From: Burkholderiales bacterium
Lineage (GTDB): Bacteria > Pseudomonadota > Gammaproteobacteria > Burkholderiales > Burkholderiaceae
Reading direction: 5' to 3'
Assembly: GCA_947447845.1 (NCBI GenBank)
Contig: CANFNO010000117.1
Coordinates: forward strand, 1 to 7,616
Length of the DNA stretch: 7,616 nucleotides
Shown here: piece after piece, positions 1 through 5,897 of the stretch
Numbering within the stretch: position 1 is the stretch's first letter
Layout: each line of letters starts with the position of its first letter
Translations under genes and position numbers: made by a program
Notes under the pieces: model-generated
The model's database searches: none
Told to the model about the DNA's origin: nothing
The model's input: the letters and a program-made list of their open reading frames with translations, nothing else

Positions 1-128
1 GGGAAGAACTGACCCAGGGCGATCCCTGCGACGATGCACAGCAGCACCCAGACCGTGAGGTAGCGCTCGAACACACTCATCTTGCTACCAGCGGCCTGCT
101 TGGCCGTGACTTCACATTGAACAGACAT
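1..128 (-). CDS. acr3: ACR3-type arsenite efflux transporter, N-terminal 42 residues only
   Basis: Only the first 42 codons are inside the window; the gene continues past the left edge. After a short polar leader (residues 1-23) comes the start of a hydrophobic membrane helix, about residues 24-42, reading LTVWVLLCIVAGIALGQFF. The segment FERYLTVWV...GIALG resembles the first helix of ACR3 (BART-superfamily) arsenite permeases, which export As(III) across the inner membrane. Assignment rests on this short stretch plus its place as third gene after arsR and arsC, 29 nt downstream of the arsC stop. A second in-frame ATG at residue 17 (position 80) gives the MSVFERYL start seen in many relatives. 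The upstream ATG has only a weak purine run (AAGAAAG) before it, and the inner ATG has no clear ribosome site, so the start is uncertain. It could still be another arsenite permease type. Confidence 0.72.
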   Translation of the reverse strand, partial: MSVQCEVTAKQAAGSKMSVFERYLTVWVLLCIVAGIALGQFF

Positions 129-157
129 GGGGACTTTCTTCAGGTACTTCAGGCTTT

Positions 158-664
158 TCAGGAATTGGCCAATTGGCGTGCGCTGGACTGCAGCAGGGCT
201 TGCTCCAGCTTGGCATCGGGCAGACTGCAAAACAATTCCAGACGGCGCTTGATGGCATGCAGCGTCTTGCGGAAGGCTTCCAGCTTTTCGGTATCGCTGC
301 CGTCACCTTCTGACGGATCGGGGTAGCTCCAGTGCGCAGTGGCGGGGTGACCGGGCCAGACCGGGCATGCCTCACCGGCAGCGTTGTCGCACACCGTGAT
401 GATCAGGTTCATCTGCGGCGCGTCAGTCCCGGCAAACACGTCCCAGCTCTTGCTGTGCAGGCCTTCGGTGCTGATGCCGGCGTTTTTCAACACCTGCAAG
501 CCAAGCGGGTTAGGTTGCTGGTTGTCACGCGGACTGCTGCCGGCGGAGAAAGCCGTGAAGCGGCCTTTGCCAATCGTGTTCAGCAAGGCCTCGGCCAATA
601 TGCTGCGGGCTGAGTTGTGCGTGCACAGAAAAAGCACGTTCAATGGTTTGGTTTCGTGGGTCAT
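158..664 (-). CDS. arsC: Arsenate reductase, low-molecular-weight phosphatase-fold type
   Basis: A 168-residue cytoplasmic enzyme expected to reduce arsenate to arsenite for export by the neighbouring ACR3 pump. The N-terminal P-loop reads LCTHNSARS, i.e. the CX5R(S) motif of low-molecular-weight tyrosine phosphatases, with nucleophile Cys14 and Arg20. A second cysteine pair, Cys92 and Cys100, lies in VCDNAAGEACPVWPG and is the likely relay for the internal disulfide cascade of thioredoxin-linked ArsC. AHW..PDPSEG near residues 110-122 matches the phosphatase-fold DP region. The ATG at 664 was chosen because it lies 11 nt after the arsR stop and the conserved fold starts at residue 8; a longer ATG at 736 would overlap the arsR 3' end and adds 24 unrelated residues. 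No Shine-Dalgarno is visible, so coupling to arsR translation is likely. The family is clear; the electron donor (thioredoxin or glutaredoxin) cannot be told from sequence alone. Confidence 0.93.
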   Translation of the reverse strand: MTHETKPLNVLFLCTHNSARSILAEALLNTIGKGRFTAFSAGSSPRDNQQPNPLGLQVLKNAGISTEGLHSKSWDVFAGTDAPQMNLIITVCDNAAGEACPVWPGHPATAHWSYPDPSEGDGSDTEKLEAFRKTLHAIKRRLELFCSLPDAKLEQALLQSSARQLANS

Positions 665-675
665 GGGAGAGTGCG

Positions 676-1023
676 TTAGCAAGTGGAGGTAGAAGGGGAG
701 GAAGGGTTGCACTGCGTGGACGGCTCGACGATGCAAGGCTGACCCTGACAGCAGTTTTGGGTGAGATAGGCCAGCACCGCATTCATGCGGTCGAACTGTG
801 CGCGGTAAATCAGATTGCGCCCTATCCGCTCCTGCGTGATCAGGTCCGCGTTGAGCAGTTCCTTGAGGTGAAAAGACAGCGTGTTGGGCGCCACGCCCAG
901 GCTCTCGGACAGGGCGCCGGGTGTGAGTCCGGGCTCGCCCGCCACCACCAAAGAGCGAAAAACTTCCAGCCGCGAGGCTTGGGCGAGAGCCGCAAGGGCT
1001 TTAACGACAGCAATTGATTCCAT
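676..1023 (-). CDS. arsR: ArsR/SmtB-family arsenic-responsive repressor
   Basis: A 115-residue winged-helix repressor, first gene of the ars operon. The helix-turn-helix covers about residues 33-57, with recognition helix APNTLSFHLKEL (45-56), followed by the wing around ERIGRNLIYRA (65-75). Metalloid sensing: the classical CVC motif of plasmid R773-type ArsR is absent from the recognition helix. Instead there is a C-terminal NCCQGQPC cluster (Cys91, Cys92, Cys97), like the As(III) site described for Acidithiobacillus ferrooxidans ArsR (Cys95, Cys96, Cys102). Two further cysteines (Cys105 and the terminal Cys115) lie in a low-complexity Ser/Pro/Thr tail. The start ATG at 1023 fits the family N-terminus (ALAALAQASRLEVFR). 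It has no Shine-Dalgarno, and its first bases lie in the operator palindrome, which implies a very short leader. The gene is probably autoregulated, with de-repression by arsenite. Confidence 0.93.
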   Translation of the reverse strand: MESIAVVKALAALAQASRLEVFRSLVVAGEPGLTPGALSESLGVAPNTLSFHLKELLNADLITQERIGRNLIYRAQFDRMNAVLAYLTQNCCQGQPCIVEPSTQCNPSSPSTSTC

Positions 1024-1045
1024 ATTTCAATGATACTTGAAATAT
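1022..1045. promoter_or_regulatory. Candidate ArsR operator, perfect 9-bp inverted repeat
   Basis: ATATTTCAA at 1022-1030 and TTGAAATAT at 1037-1045 are perfect reverse complements separated by 6 bp (TGATAC). The repeat covers the arsR start codon region and the inferred -10 box of the minus-strand promoter, where a bound ArsR dimer would block RNA polymerase. ArsR-family operators are commonly AT-rich imperfect dyads close to their own gene. Assignment to ArsR is inferred from position and symmetry. Confidence 0.7.
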
Positions 1046-1069
1046 AGGCAATTCCACTCGATGGTTTAA
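1041..1069 (-). promoter_or_regulatory. Candidate sigma-70 promoter of the ars operon
   Basis: On the minus strand TTAAAC (1069-1064) and TATATT (1046-1041) are separated by 17 bp, resembling -35 and -10 boxes. The -10 matches consensus well (5/6) and the -35 poorly (3/6). Transcription would start near 1034, giving a leader of only about 11 nt before the arsR ATG, in line with the lack of a Shine-Dalgarno. A weak -35 next to an operator is common in repressor-controlled operons, but this remains a prediction. Confidence 0.45.
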
Positions 1070-1080
1070 GTCGCACTTAA
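1066..1080. repeat. Second small inverted repeat between arsR and the divergent small gene
   Basis: TTAAGT (1066-1071) and ACTTAA (1075-1080) are perfect reverse complements around CGC. The dyad overlaps the inferred -35 box of the ars promoter and lies 48 bp before the plus-strand small gene. It does not match the arms of the ArsR operator candidate, so a different regulator or chance are both possible. Confidence 0.4.
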
Positions 1081-1127
1081 TGCGCGAGCCAGATGATCGG
1101 GACTTCTACTTCAACCAAAGGTCTTCT

Positions 1128-1289
1128 ATGCACTCCGCACTCATCCTCTTGATCAAGCAGGTCGCAGGGGTCAGCATCGCTGCCTTGGCTGTGGTCGTAT
1201 TCGTGGCCTTTGTGTCCATTCCCTACACGCTCAACGGCCATCCCGGTGAGGCCCGCGCCACGGACAGCGCAGTTCAACACCTGACCTGA
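1128..1289 (+). CDS. Small single-pass membrane protein of unknown function
   Basis: A 53-residue reading frame, the only plausible plus-strand gene. The ATG at 1128 is preceded by AAAGG (1117-1121) with a 6-nt spacer, a good ribosome site; the longer in-frame ATG at 1080 adds 16 charged residues without such a site. The protein has a short N-terminus (MHSALILLIKQ), one strongly hydrophobic helix at about residues 12-31 (VAGVSIAALAVVVFVAFVSI), then a polar tail of about 20 residues beginning PYTLNGHPGEAR. The Lys10 side before the helix suggests the N-terminus is inside and the tail in the periplasm, although a cleaved signal peptide cannot be excluded. It diverges from arsR and converges on parA. 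The family is not recognised and no function is assigned. Confidence 0.6.
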   Translation: MHSALILLIKQVAGVSIAALAVVVFVAFVSIPYTLNGHPGEARATDSAVQHLT

Positions 1290-1296
1290 TGCGCAA

Positions 1297-1310
1297 GTGC
1301 CCGCGGGCAC
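1297..1310. repeat. Perfect 14-bp GC-rich palindrome between converging genes
   Basis: GTGCCCGCGGGCAC is fully self-complementary. It starts 8 nt after the small plus-strand gene and directly follows the T-run of the parA terminator. As RNA it could form a 5-bp hairpin with a 4-nt loop on either strand. It has no T-run on the plus strand, so a plus-strand terminator role is weakly supported. Confidence 0.45.
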
Positions 1311-1333
1311 AAAACGCCTGGTGCCTTCAGGCG
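1311..1333 (-). terminator. Rho-independent terminator of parA
   Basis: On the minus strand CGCCTG (1333-1328), a 7-nt loop, CAGGCG (1320-1315) and TTTT (1314-1311) form a GC-rich hairpin with a short T-run. The stem includes part of the parA stop codon (TGA at 1329-1327). The T-run is short and a second palindrome follows, so efficiency is uncertain. Confidence 0.6.
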
Positions 1334-2091
1334 AGCGCTTCGTGCAATTCGCACAGCGCCAGCGTCAGTTTGTGCTTGGGGTCGAGGTGAATCATGGGCA
1401 GCGATTGCTCATGCGATTCACGGATCCGCACGCTGGACGGCAGATAGGGTTTAAGCACCGGCAGGCCTTCGGCAATCAGCTCGTCCACGATGCGTTGCGG
1501 CAGGTTGGCACGCGGCTGAAACTGGTTCACCACAATGCCTTTGACTTCCAGGTCGGCGTTGTGGTCGGCCTTGATTTCCTGCACGTTTTCCAGCAACGTA
1601 TAGAGCGCTTTGCGGGAAAAGTCGTCGCAATCAAACGGGATCAGGCAACCGCTGGCACCGATCAGCGCTGAGCGCGTATAAAAGTTCAGTGCAGGTGGCG
1701 TGTCGATATAAATGCGGTCGTAGGTATCGCCCAGCTTCTGCAATGTCTCGCGCAACTTGTAGATTTTTTGGCGCGACTCCAGCTTGGCCTGCATTTCGTT
1801 CAGTTCAGGGTCCGAGCCCATCAGGTGCAGGTTCTCGAATGGTGTTTCCACGATGTAGTCTGTGGGCACGACGGGCTTGAAACTGTAGCCCAGGCAGAAC
1901 TCAAAAAAGCCACCCACATTGGCACCTTCCGGCCCTTCCGTGTTACCCATCAAATAGCTGCTGGAGTTGCCTTGCGGGTCCAGGTCTATGACCAGGGTAC
2001 GCAGGCCTTGGCTCGCGCTGATGGCGGCCAGATTGCAGGTGATCGTCGATTTGCCGACGCCCCCTTTTTGGTTGAATACAACAAGCGCCAT
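1327..2091 (-). CDS. ParA/Soj-type P-loop ATPase, apparently orphan
   Basis: A 254-residue deviant-Walker ATPase of the ParA/MinD family. The Walker A motif KGGVGKST (residues 9-16) carries the signature Lys at its start, which contacts the partner's nucleotide in the dimer sandwich. The A' motif VIDLDPQGN spans residues 34-42, and Walker B is IYIDTPP (127-133). There is no N-terminal helix-turn-helix domain, so this is the short, chromosomal or type Ib style of ParA rather than the plasmid P1 type, and there is no C-terminal amphipathic helix typical of MinD. Such ATPases bind DNA non-specifically in the ATP state and position chromosomes, plasmids or protein cargo. No parB, parS-like repeat or cargo gene is adjacent; neighbours are nudC upstream (64-nt gap) and a small membrane protein gene converging from the other side. 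AAGGA lies 9 nt before the ATG at 2091. The role is therefore open. Confidence 0.88.
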   Translation of the reverse strand: MALVVFNQKGGVGKSTITCNLAAISASQGLRTLVIDLDPQGNSSSYLMGNTEGPEGANVGGFFEFCLGYSFKPVVPTDYIVETPFENLHLMGSDPELNEMQAKLESRQKIYKLRETLQKLGDTYDRIYIDTPPALNFYTRSALIGASGCLIPFDCDDFSRKALYTLLENVQEIKADHNADLEVKGIVVNQFQPRANLPQRIVDELIAEGLPVLKPYLPSSVRIRESHEQSLPMIHLDPKHKLTLALCELHEALA

Positions 2092-2155
2092 TCCGGGTGT
2101 TCCTTCACTTCATTCTTCGATCGATCAAGCTGAACTTTGAGTGTACCCGCCAGAG

Positions 2156-3058
2156 TCAGCTTGCTTCATCCGGCCAGGCCCAATGCTGAAGCAAGGAATG
2201 CGCCACGGCATAGACGGGTGGCAACAGAAATCTGGCATCCGGCTGCCCGGCAAGAGCTGCGCGGATCTCGTCGCGGCTGAGCCAGACCGCGTCTTCCAAT
2301 TCATGGGTGTCGATGCGCAGCGCGTCATCCTGCACCTCGGCGATACAGGCCAGCATCAGTTGCGCAGGAAAGGGCCAGGCCTGGCTGGTGACATAGCGCA
2401 CCTTGCTGGCGCGCACACCGGCCTCTTCAAACAGCTCGCGGGCAACCGCCTCTTCCACCGTTTCGCCAGGTTCCAGAAAACCTGCCAGCGCCGAGTAGCG
2501 CCCTTTGGGCCAGCTGGCTTGGCGTCCCAGCAAGGCCCGATCACCGTGCTCGGCCAGCATGATGACCACCGGGTCGACACGCGGGAAGTGCTCGCTTTCG
2601 CAGACCGAACAACGGCGACCCCAGCCCGCCCTGTGGGCCACGGTGGCGCCACCGCATTTGCCGCAAAAACGGTGGCGGCCATGCCAGTCGATCAGGCTGC
2701 GCGCTGTGCCATAAGTGGACATGTCCTGTGGCCCCAGCAGCGACAGCACTTCCATGGTGCGCGGCGTGCGGTACAAAGGCGCCTCGGCAGAGTGCTGTTG
2801 CAGCCCCACAAAGTGCGGAATGCCCTCCAGCAGCCCCAGCAGGATCAGCGTTGCGTCGCGGGCTTCTGCCGGTTCGCGGCCCTGAAGTTCGACCCAGACC
2901 AGCGCACCCTCCTCGGTCAGCGCCGGATCAAAGCCCTGCAATTGCAGAATCCTTGCCTGCGGGTGCTGCAGCAAGGTGGCAAGCGCTGCCACATCGCCAC
3001 GAAGATGGTCAGCGCGATCAAACGCGCTGCCGCTAAAGCCAGGTTGAAAAGGTGTCAT
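2156..3058 (-). CDS. nudC: NAD(H) pyrophosphatase / RNA deNADding hydrolase NudC
   Basis: A 300-residue Nudix hydrolase that in the known family splits NADH into NMNH and AMP and removes NAD caps from RNA 5' ends. Visible parts in order: an N-terminal domain (about 1-125); a zinc ribbon with Cys132-x2-Cys135 and Cys150-x2-Cys153; and a Nudix box at residues 193-215 with the GX5EX7REUXEEXGU residues all present (Gly193, Glu199, Arg207, Glu208, Glu211, Glu212, Gly214). The NADH-specific motif SQAWPFPAQ follows at 225-233. The usual form of that motif is SQPWPFPxS, so Pro to Ala and the last Ser to Gln are departures. The ATG at 3058 begins MTPFQPGFSGSAF, and the length is slightly above E. coli NudC (257). 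An in-frame ATG at 3211 would add 51 residues with no family resemblance and was not used. The ribosome site is weak (AGAGA just before the ATG). Confidence 0.93.
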   Translation of the reverse strand: MTPFQPGFSGSAFDRADHLRGDVAALATLLQHPQARILQLQGFDPALTEEGALVWVELQGREPAEARDATLILLGLLEGIPHFVGLQQHSAEAPLYRTPRTMEVLSLLGPQDMSTYGTARSLIDWHGRHRFCGKCGGATVAHRAGWGRRCSVCESEHFPRVDPVVIMLAEHGDRALLGRQASWPKGRYSALAGFLEPGETVEEAVARELFEEAGVRASKVRYVTSQAWPFPAQLMLACIAEVQDDALRIDTHELEDAVWLSRDEIRAALAGQPDARFLLPPVYAVAHSLLQHWAWPDEAS

Positions 3059-3255
3059 GTCTCTGTGCCGGTAAATCAGCGTTGCATTATGGCCATGCGG
3101 GCCTTGTCGCGCCGCCGCATCCCTATGGCCTGGAACTAACGTGCGAAGCCATTTCCTAGCACATCCGAATAAACGATCTGCATGGTTTTTAGGCATGCTT
3201 CGCCAGCCCAATAGGCATGCGGGTTTGGCATGCTTACCCCACAGTTATCCCCAAC
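3059..3255. other. 197-bp intergenic region between ubiD and nudC
   Basis: No supported gene. For the minus-strand transcript it is the ubiD 3' region and the nudC leader. It holds three GGCATGC copies (separate entry). No convincing terminator with a T-run follows ubiD, and no strong promoter was recognised before nudC, so read-through from the ubi genes into nudC is possible. TTATCCCCA at 3245-3253 is one base from a DnaA box but stands alone. Confidence 0.6.
3192..3233. repeat. Three GGCATGC copies within 42 bp
   Basis: GGCATGC occurs at 3192-3198, 3214-3220 and 3227-3233. The GCATGC core is self-complementary, so any two copies can pair. The closest pair (3215-3220 with 3228-3233) would form a 6-bp stem with a 7-nt loop in RNA. 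They lie between the ubiD stop and nudC start and could be a protein-binding array or an RNA structure; chance is not excluded. Confidence 0.45.
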
Positions 3256-4767
3256 TCAGCGCACAGATTGTGTGGAGGGATTTTGCGCTTGGAGTGCCTG
3301 CCAGACGGCTTCCATCCGGCTGGTGACGGCGGCGTCCATGGCCATGGGGCGGCCCCATTCGCGGCTGGTTTCGCCCGGCCACTTGTTGGTGGCATCAATG
3401 CCCATCTTGCTGCCCAGGCCACTCACCGGTGAGGCGAAGTCCAAGTAGTCGATGGGAGTGTTGTCGGCCAGCAGCGTGTCGCGCAGCGGGTCCACGCGGG
3501 TGGTGATGGCCCAGATGACTTCGGCCCAGTCGCAGATGTTGACGTCCTCGTCCACCACCACGATGAACTTGGTGTACATGAACTGGCGCAGAAAACTCCA
3601 GATGCCAAACATCACGCGCCTTGCATGGCCGGGGTAGGACTTCTTGATCTGTACCACCGCCATGCGGTAACTGCAGCCCTCGGGCGGCAAATAGAAATCG
3701 GTGATCTCGGGGTACTGACGCTGCAGCAGGGGCACAAACAGCTCATTCATGGCCAGGCCAAGCATGGCCGGTTCATCGGGTGGCTTGCCGGTGTAGGTCG
3801 AGTGGTAGATGGGCTCGCGCTTGCGCGTGATGCGGTCGATGGTGAACACCGGAAACGCGGCCTGCTCGTTGTAGTAGCCGGTGTGGTCGCCATACGGGCC
3901 TTCCAGCGCATGTTCATAGCCGCTGGGGTGGTTTGCATCCGAGTAGATGTGGCCTTCGAGCACGATCTCGGCAGAGGCTGGCACGCGCAACTCGCTGCCC
4001 ATGGCCTTGACCAACTCGGTGCGACTGCCACGCAGCAACCCCGCAAACTGGTATTCCGACAAGCTGTCGGGCACCGGGGTTACGGCGCCCAGGATGGTGG
4101 CTGGGTCAGCCCCCAGCGCCACGCACACGGGATAGGGCTCGCCCGGGTGTGCAATGCTGTGCTCGCGGAAGTCCAGCGCACCGCCGCGCTGCGCCAGCCA
4201 GCGCATGATGACCTTGTTGCGCGCGATCACCTGCTGGCGGTAAATGCCCAGGTTTTGTCGCGTCTTGTTGGGGCCCTTGGTTATCACCAGGCCCCAAGTA
4301 ATGAGTGGCGCCACGTCACCGGGCCAGCAATGCTGAATCGGCAAGCTGGCCAAATCGACATCGGGCCCTTCCAGCACCACATCCTGGCAGGCGGCAGAGC
4401 GCAACTCTTTGGGCGCCATGTTCCAAAGCGTTTTCACCAAAGAGCCCAGGCCGACAAATTCCTTGAAACCGCGCGGCGCCTCCGGCTCTTTGAGCGAGGC
4501 CAGCACCTGGCCAAACTTTCGCATTTCACTGATGTCGGACACGCCCATGCCCAAGGCCACGCGGCGCGTGCTGCCAAACAAATTGCCCAGCACCGGGATG
4601 CTGTGGCCGATGGGGTTCTCAAACAGCATTGCCGGGCCACCGGCACGCAGGCTGCGATCGCACAGGGCCGTCATTTCGAGGTGCGGCGAGACCGGTTGCG
4701 CCACGCGCACGAGTTCGCCCATCTGCTCCAACTGGGCCATGAATTCCCGCAAATCCCGATAGGCCAT
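3256..4767 (-). CDS. ubiD: UbiD, prenylated-FMN-dependent 4-hydroxy-3-polyprenylbenzoate decarboxylase
   Basis: A 503-residue enzyme, close to the 497 of E. coli UbiD. It removes the carboxylate from polyprenyl-4-hydroxybenzoate in ubiquinone synthesis, at the inner membrane surface, using the prenylated FMN made by UbiX. Visible active-site elements: [10 protein letters not shown] with metal-ligand Asn172 and catalytic Arg177; the [13 protein letters not shown] segment (188-200) contacting cofactor; Glu238 in LSEYQFAG as a metal ligand; and [11 protein letters not shown] with Glu289 and Asp294, which correspond to the acidic pair (Glu277/Glu282) of the fungal homologue Fdc1. Residue 193 is Gln where E. 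coli UbiD and Fdc1 have His (HRGG); in Fdc1 this His is a metal ligand. The gene starts 6 nt after the ubiX stop without a Shine-Dalgarno, so translational coupling is likely. The fold and family are clear; whether the Gln reduces activity is unknown. Confidence 0.95.
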   Translation of the reverse strand: MAYRDLREFMAQLEQMGELVRVAQPVSPHLEMTALCDRSLRAGGPAMLFENPIGHSIPVLGNLFGSTRRVALGMGVSDISEMRKFGQVLASLKEPEAPRGFKEFVGLGSLVKTLWNMAPKELRSAACQDVVLEGPDVDLASLPIQHCWPGDVAPLITWGLVITKGPNKTRQNLGIYRQQVIARNKVIMRWLAQRGGALDFREHSIAHPGEPYPVCVALGADPATILGAVTPVPDSLSEYQFAGLLRGSRTELVKAMGSELRVPASAEIVLEGHIYSDANHPSGYEHALEGPYGDHTGYYNEQAAFPVFTIDRITRKREPIYHSTYTGKPPDEPAMLGLAMNELFVPLLQRQYPEITDFYLPPEGCSYRMAVVQIKKSYPGHARRVMFGIWSFLRQFMYTKFIVVVDEDVNICDWAEVIWAITTRVDPLRDTLLADNTPIDYLDFASPVSGLGSKMGIDATNKWPGETSREWGRPMAMDAAVTSRMEAVWQALQAQNPSTQSVR

Positions 4768-4773
4768 GTCGGG

Positions 4774-5370
4774 TCAGGCCAGTGCAGGCGAAAGTGCGTT
4801 TTCCTGTGGCAATCCGCCCCAGCGTTGCGCATCGGATTGCGGCAAGCCCAGCACATCCAGCACGCGGCTAACGGTCTGGTTCACCACCTCGTCAATAGAC
4901 GCTGGTGCGTTGTAAAAGCTGGGCATGGGCGGAAAGATGATGCCGCCCATTTCGGTGACGGTGGTCATGTTGCGCAGGTGCGCCAGGTTAAGCGGCGTCT
5001 CGCGCACCATGAGCACCAGGCGCCGCCGCTCCTTGAGCATGACGTCGGCAGCGCGCGTCAACAGGTTGTCGGACAGGCCAAGCGCCACAGCCGCCAAAGT
5101 GCGCATGGAGCACGGTGCGATCACCATGCCATCGCACTGAAAGGAGCCGCTGGCAATTTGTGCGCCCACGTCATGTGCTGCGTGCACAACGTCGGCCAGT
5201 TCCTCGACGTGCGCGCGGTCCATCTTCATTTCGTGGCGCAGGGTCAGCAGGCCCGCGCCGGACACTGTCAGATGCGTTTGCACACCCGGCATGGCTTTGA
5301 GCATTTGCAGCAGGCGCACACCGTAGATGGCACCGCTGGCGCCGGTAATCGCAACAATAATTTTTTTCAT
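4774..5370 (-). CDS. ubiX: UbiX flavin prenyltransferase
   Basis: A 198-residue enzyme that joins a dimethylallyl unit to FMN to give prenylated FMN, the cofactor of UbiD encoded 6 nt downstream. It begins with the FMN-binding segment MKKIIVAITGASGAIYGVRL, with GASG at residues 10-13. Other conserved stretches are ASGSF (73-77), APCSMRTLAAVA (85-96), the basic run KERRRLVLMVRETPLN (113-128) that binds the prenyl phosphate in the family, and PPMPSFYNAP (147-156). Length and motifs are complete. The ATG at 5370 was chosen because it matches the family N-terminus exactly; an in-frame TTG at 5406 would add 12 residues. There is no strong ribosome site in the 36-nt gap after ubiT. UbiX also serves other UbiD-type decarboxylases, but the neighbours point to ubiquinone. 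Confidence 0.95.
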   Translation of the reverse strand: MKKIIVAITGASGAIYGVRLLQMLKAMPGVQTHLTVSGAGLLTLRHEMKMDRAHVEELADVVHAAHDVGAQIASGSFQCDGMVIAPCSMRTLAAVALGLSDNLLTRAADVMLKERRRLVLMVRETPLNLAHLRNMTTVTEMGGIIFPPMPSFYNAPASIDEVVNQTVSRVLDVLGLPQSDAQRWGGLPQENALSPALA

Positions 5371-5406
5371 GAAATGGCCGTTGTAATGAATGGGTAGACG
5401 GATCAA

Positions 5407-5880
5407 TTAGCCCGGCATGAGACGTGACTTCAGGCTGGCCAGTACGCGCGAAGGTTTGAATGGCTCCAGGGTCACCAGGGGCGCTTCAATCGCGTCCAGC
5501 GTGTTCTTCACCAGGAGCCCGAGTTCGGTATCGCCCTCCATCGCCAGGCGACGGCTGAAGAACAGCGTATCCGGGTCTTCCAGGCGACGCGCCAGCAACA
5601 GGAAGTCGTAAGCGCTGGCAGAAATGGTGAGGTCAGCCTCGCCCGCATTCTGGCTGGCAACAAAGCGATCATGGGTCCACGCAAAGTCAAAAGCCCACTG
5701 CGCATCCGTCACGCGCAGGCGCAGTTTTTTGCCCACCAGCAGTGACTTCACATCGCTGGCCAGGTGCTTGGTCAGCGCCAGATTCAGGCCAGCTACAAAC
5801 AGCAACGAACCGGGGTAGGCAGGCAAGCGGGCCAGCAGATCGCCCACGGGTTTGGGGACTAGATAGGTGGGTGTTGTCAT
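5407..5880 (-). CDS. ubiT: UbiT, SCP2-domain lipid carrier of O2-independent ubiquinone synthesis
   Basis: A 157-residue protein (E. coli UbiT is 174). UbiT proteins hold an SCP2 (sterol carrier) fold, bind isoprenoid lipids and are needed for ubiquinone production without oxygen. The N-terminal segment VPKPVGDLLARLPAYPGSLL precedes the SCP2 core, about residues 30-140. Typical SCP2 features are LRLRVTDAQWAFDF, the DLTISASAYDFLLLARRLEDPDTLFF region and RRLAMEGDTELGLLVKNTLD; the GDTELG turn is characteristic. The ATG at 5880 has AGAAAG about 9 nt upstream. A TTG at 5901 overlapping the ubiV stop is in frame and would add 7 residues, but the ATG is preferred. It sits 17 nt after ubiV and 36 nt before ubiX. 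The name relies on the ubiUV context as well as the domain. Confidence 0.9.
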   Translation of the reverse strand: MTTPTYLVPKPVGDLLARLPAYPGSLLFVAGLNLALTKHLASDVKSLLVGKKLRLRVTDAQWAFDFAWTHDRFVASQNAGEADLTISASAYDFLLLARRLEDPDTLFFSRRLAMEGDTELGLLVKNTLDAIEAPLVTLEPFKPSRVLASLKSRLMPG

Positions 5881-5897
5881 GTTGAAGTCTTTCTGAA

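Noticed and set aside
665..736. Extended arsC start at 736
   Set aside because: It would overlap the arsR 3' end by about 60 bp and add residues with no family match; the ATG at 664 fits the phosphatase fold.
2115..2129. GATCGATC palindrome upstream of parA as a parS-like or operator site
   Set aside because: Only the inner 8 bp is symmetric, the outer bases do not pair, and it bears no resemblance to the 16-bp chromosomal parS consensus.
2141..3139. A 332-codon plus-strand open frame
   Set aside because: It is antisense to nudC and has a composition typical of shadow frames; no domain is recognisable.
3059..3211. Extended nudC N-terminus from 3211
   Set aside because: The frame is open but the extra 51 residues resemble no NudC N-terminus and would cross the repeat-bearing leader.
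3241..3277. DnaA box-like TTATCCCCA and a nearby TGTGGAGGG, a possible origin
   Set aside because: Only one near-match and one poor match, with no AT-rich unwinding region and no dnaA/dnaN context.
3625..5397. A 590-codon open frame on the plus strand
   Set aside because: It lies antisense to ubiD and ubiX, whose conserved motifs are unambiguous. The long opening comes from codon bias in GC-rich DNA, and the product (His/Gln/Arg-rich) resembles no protein.
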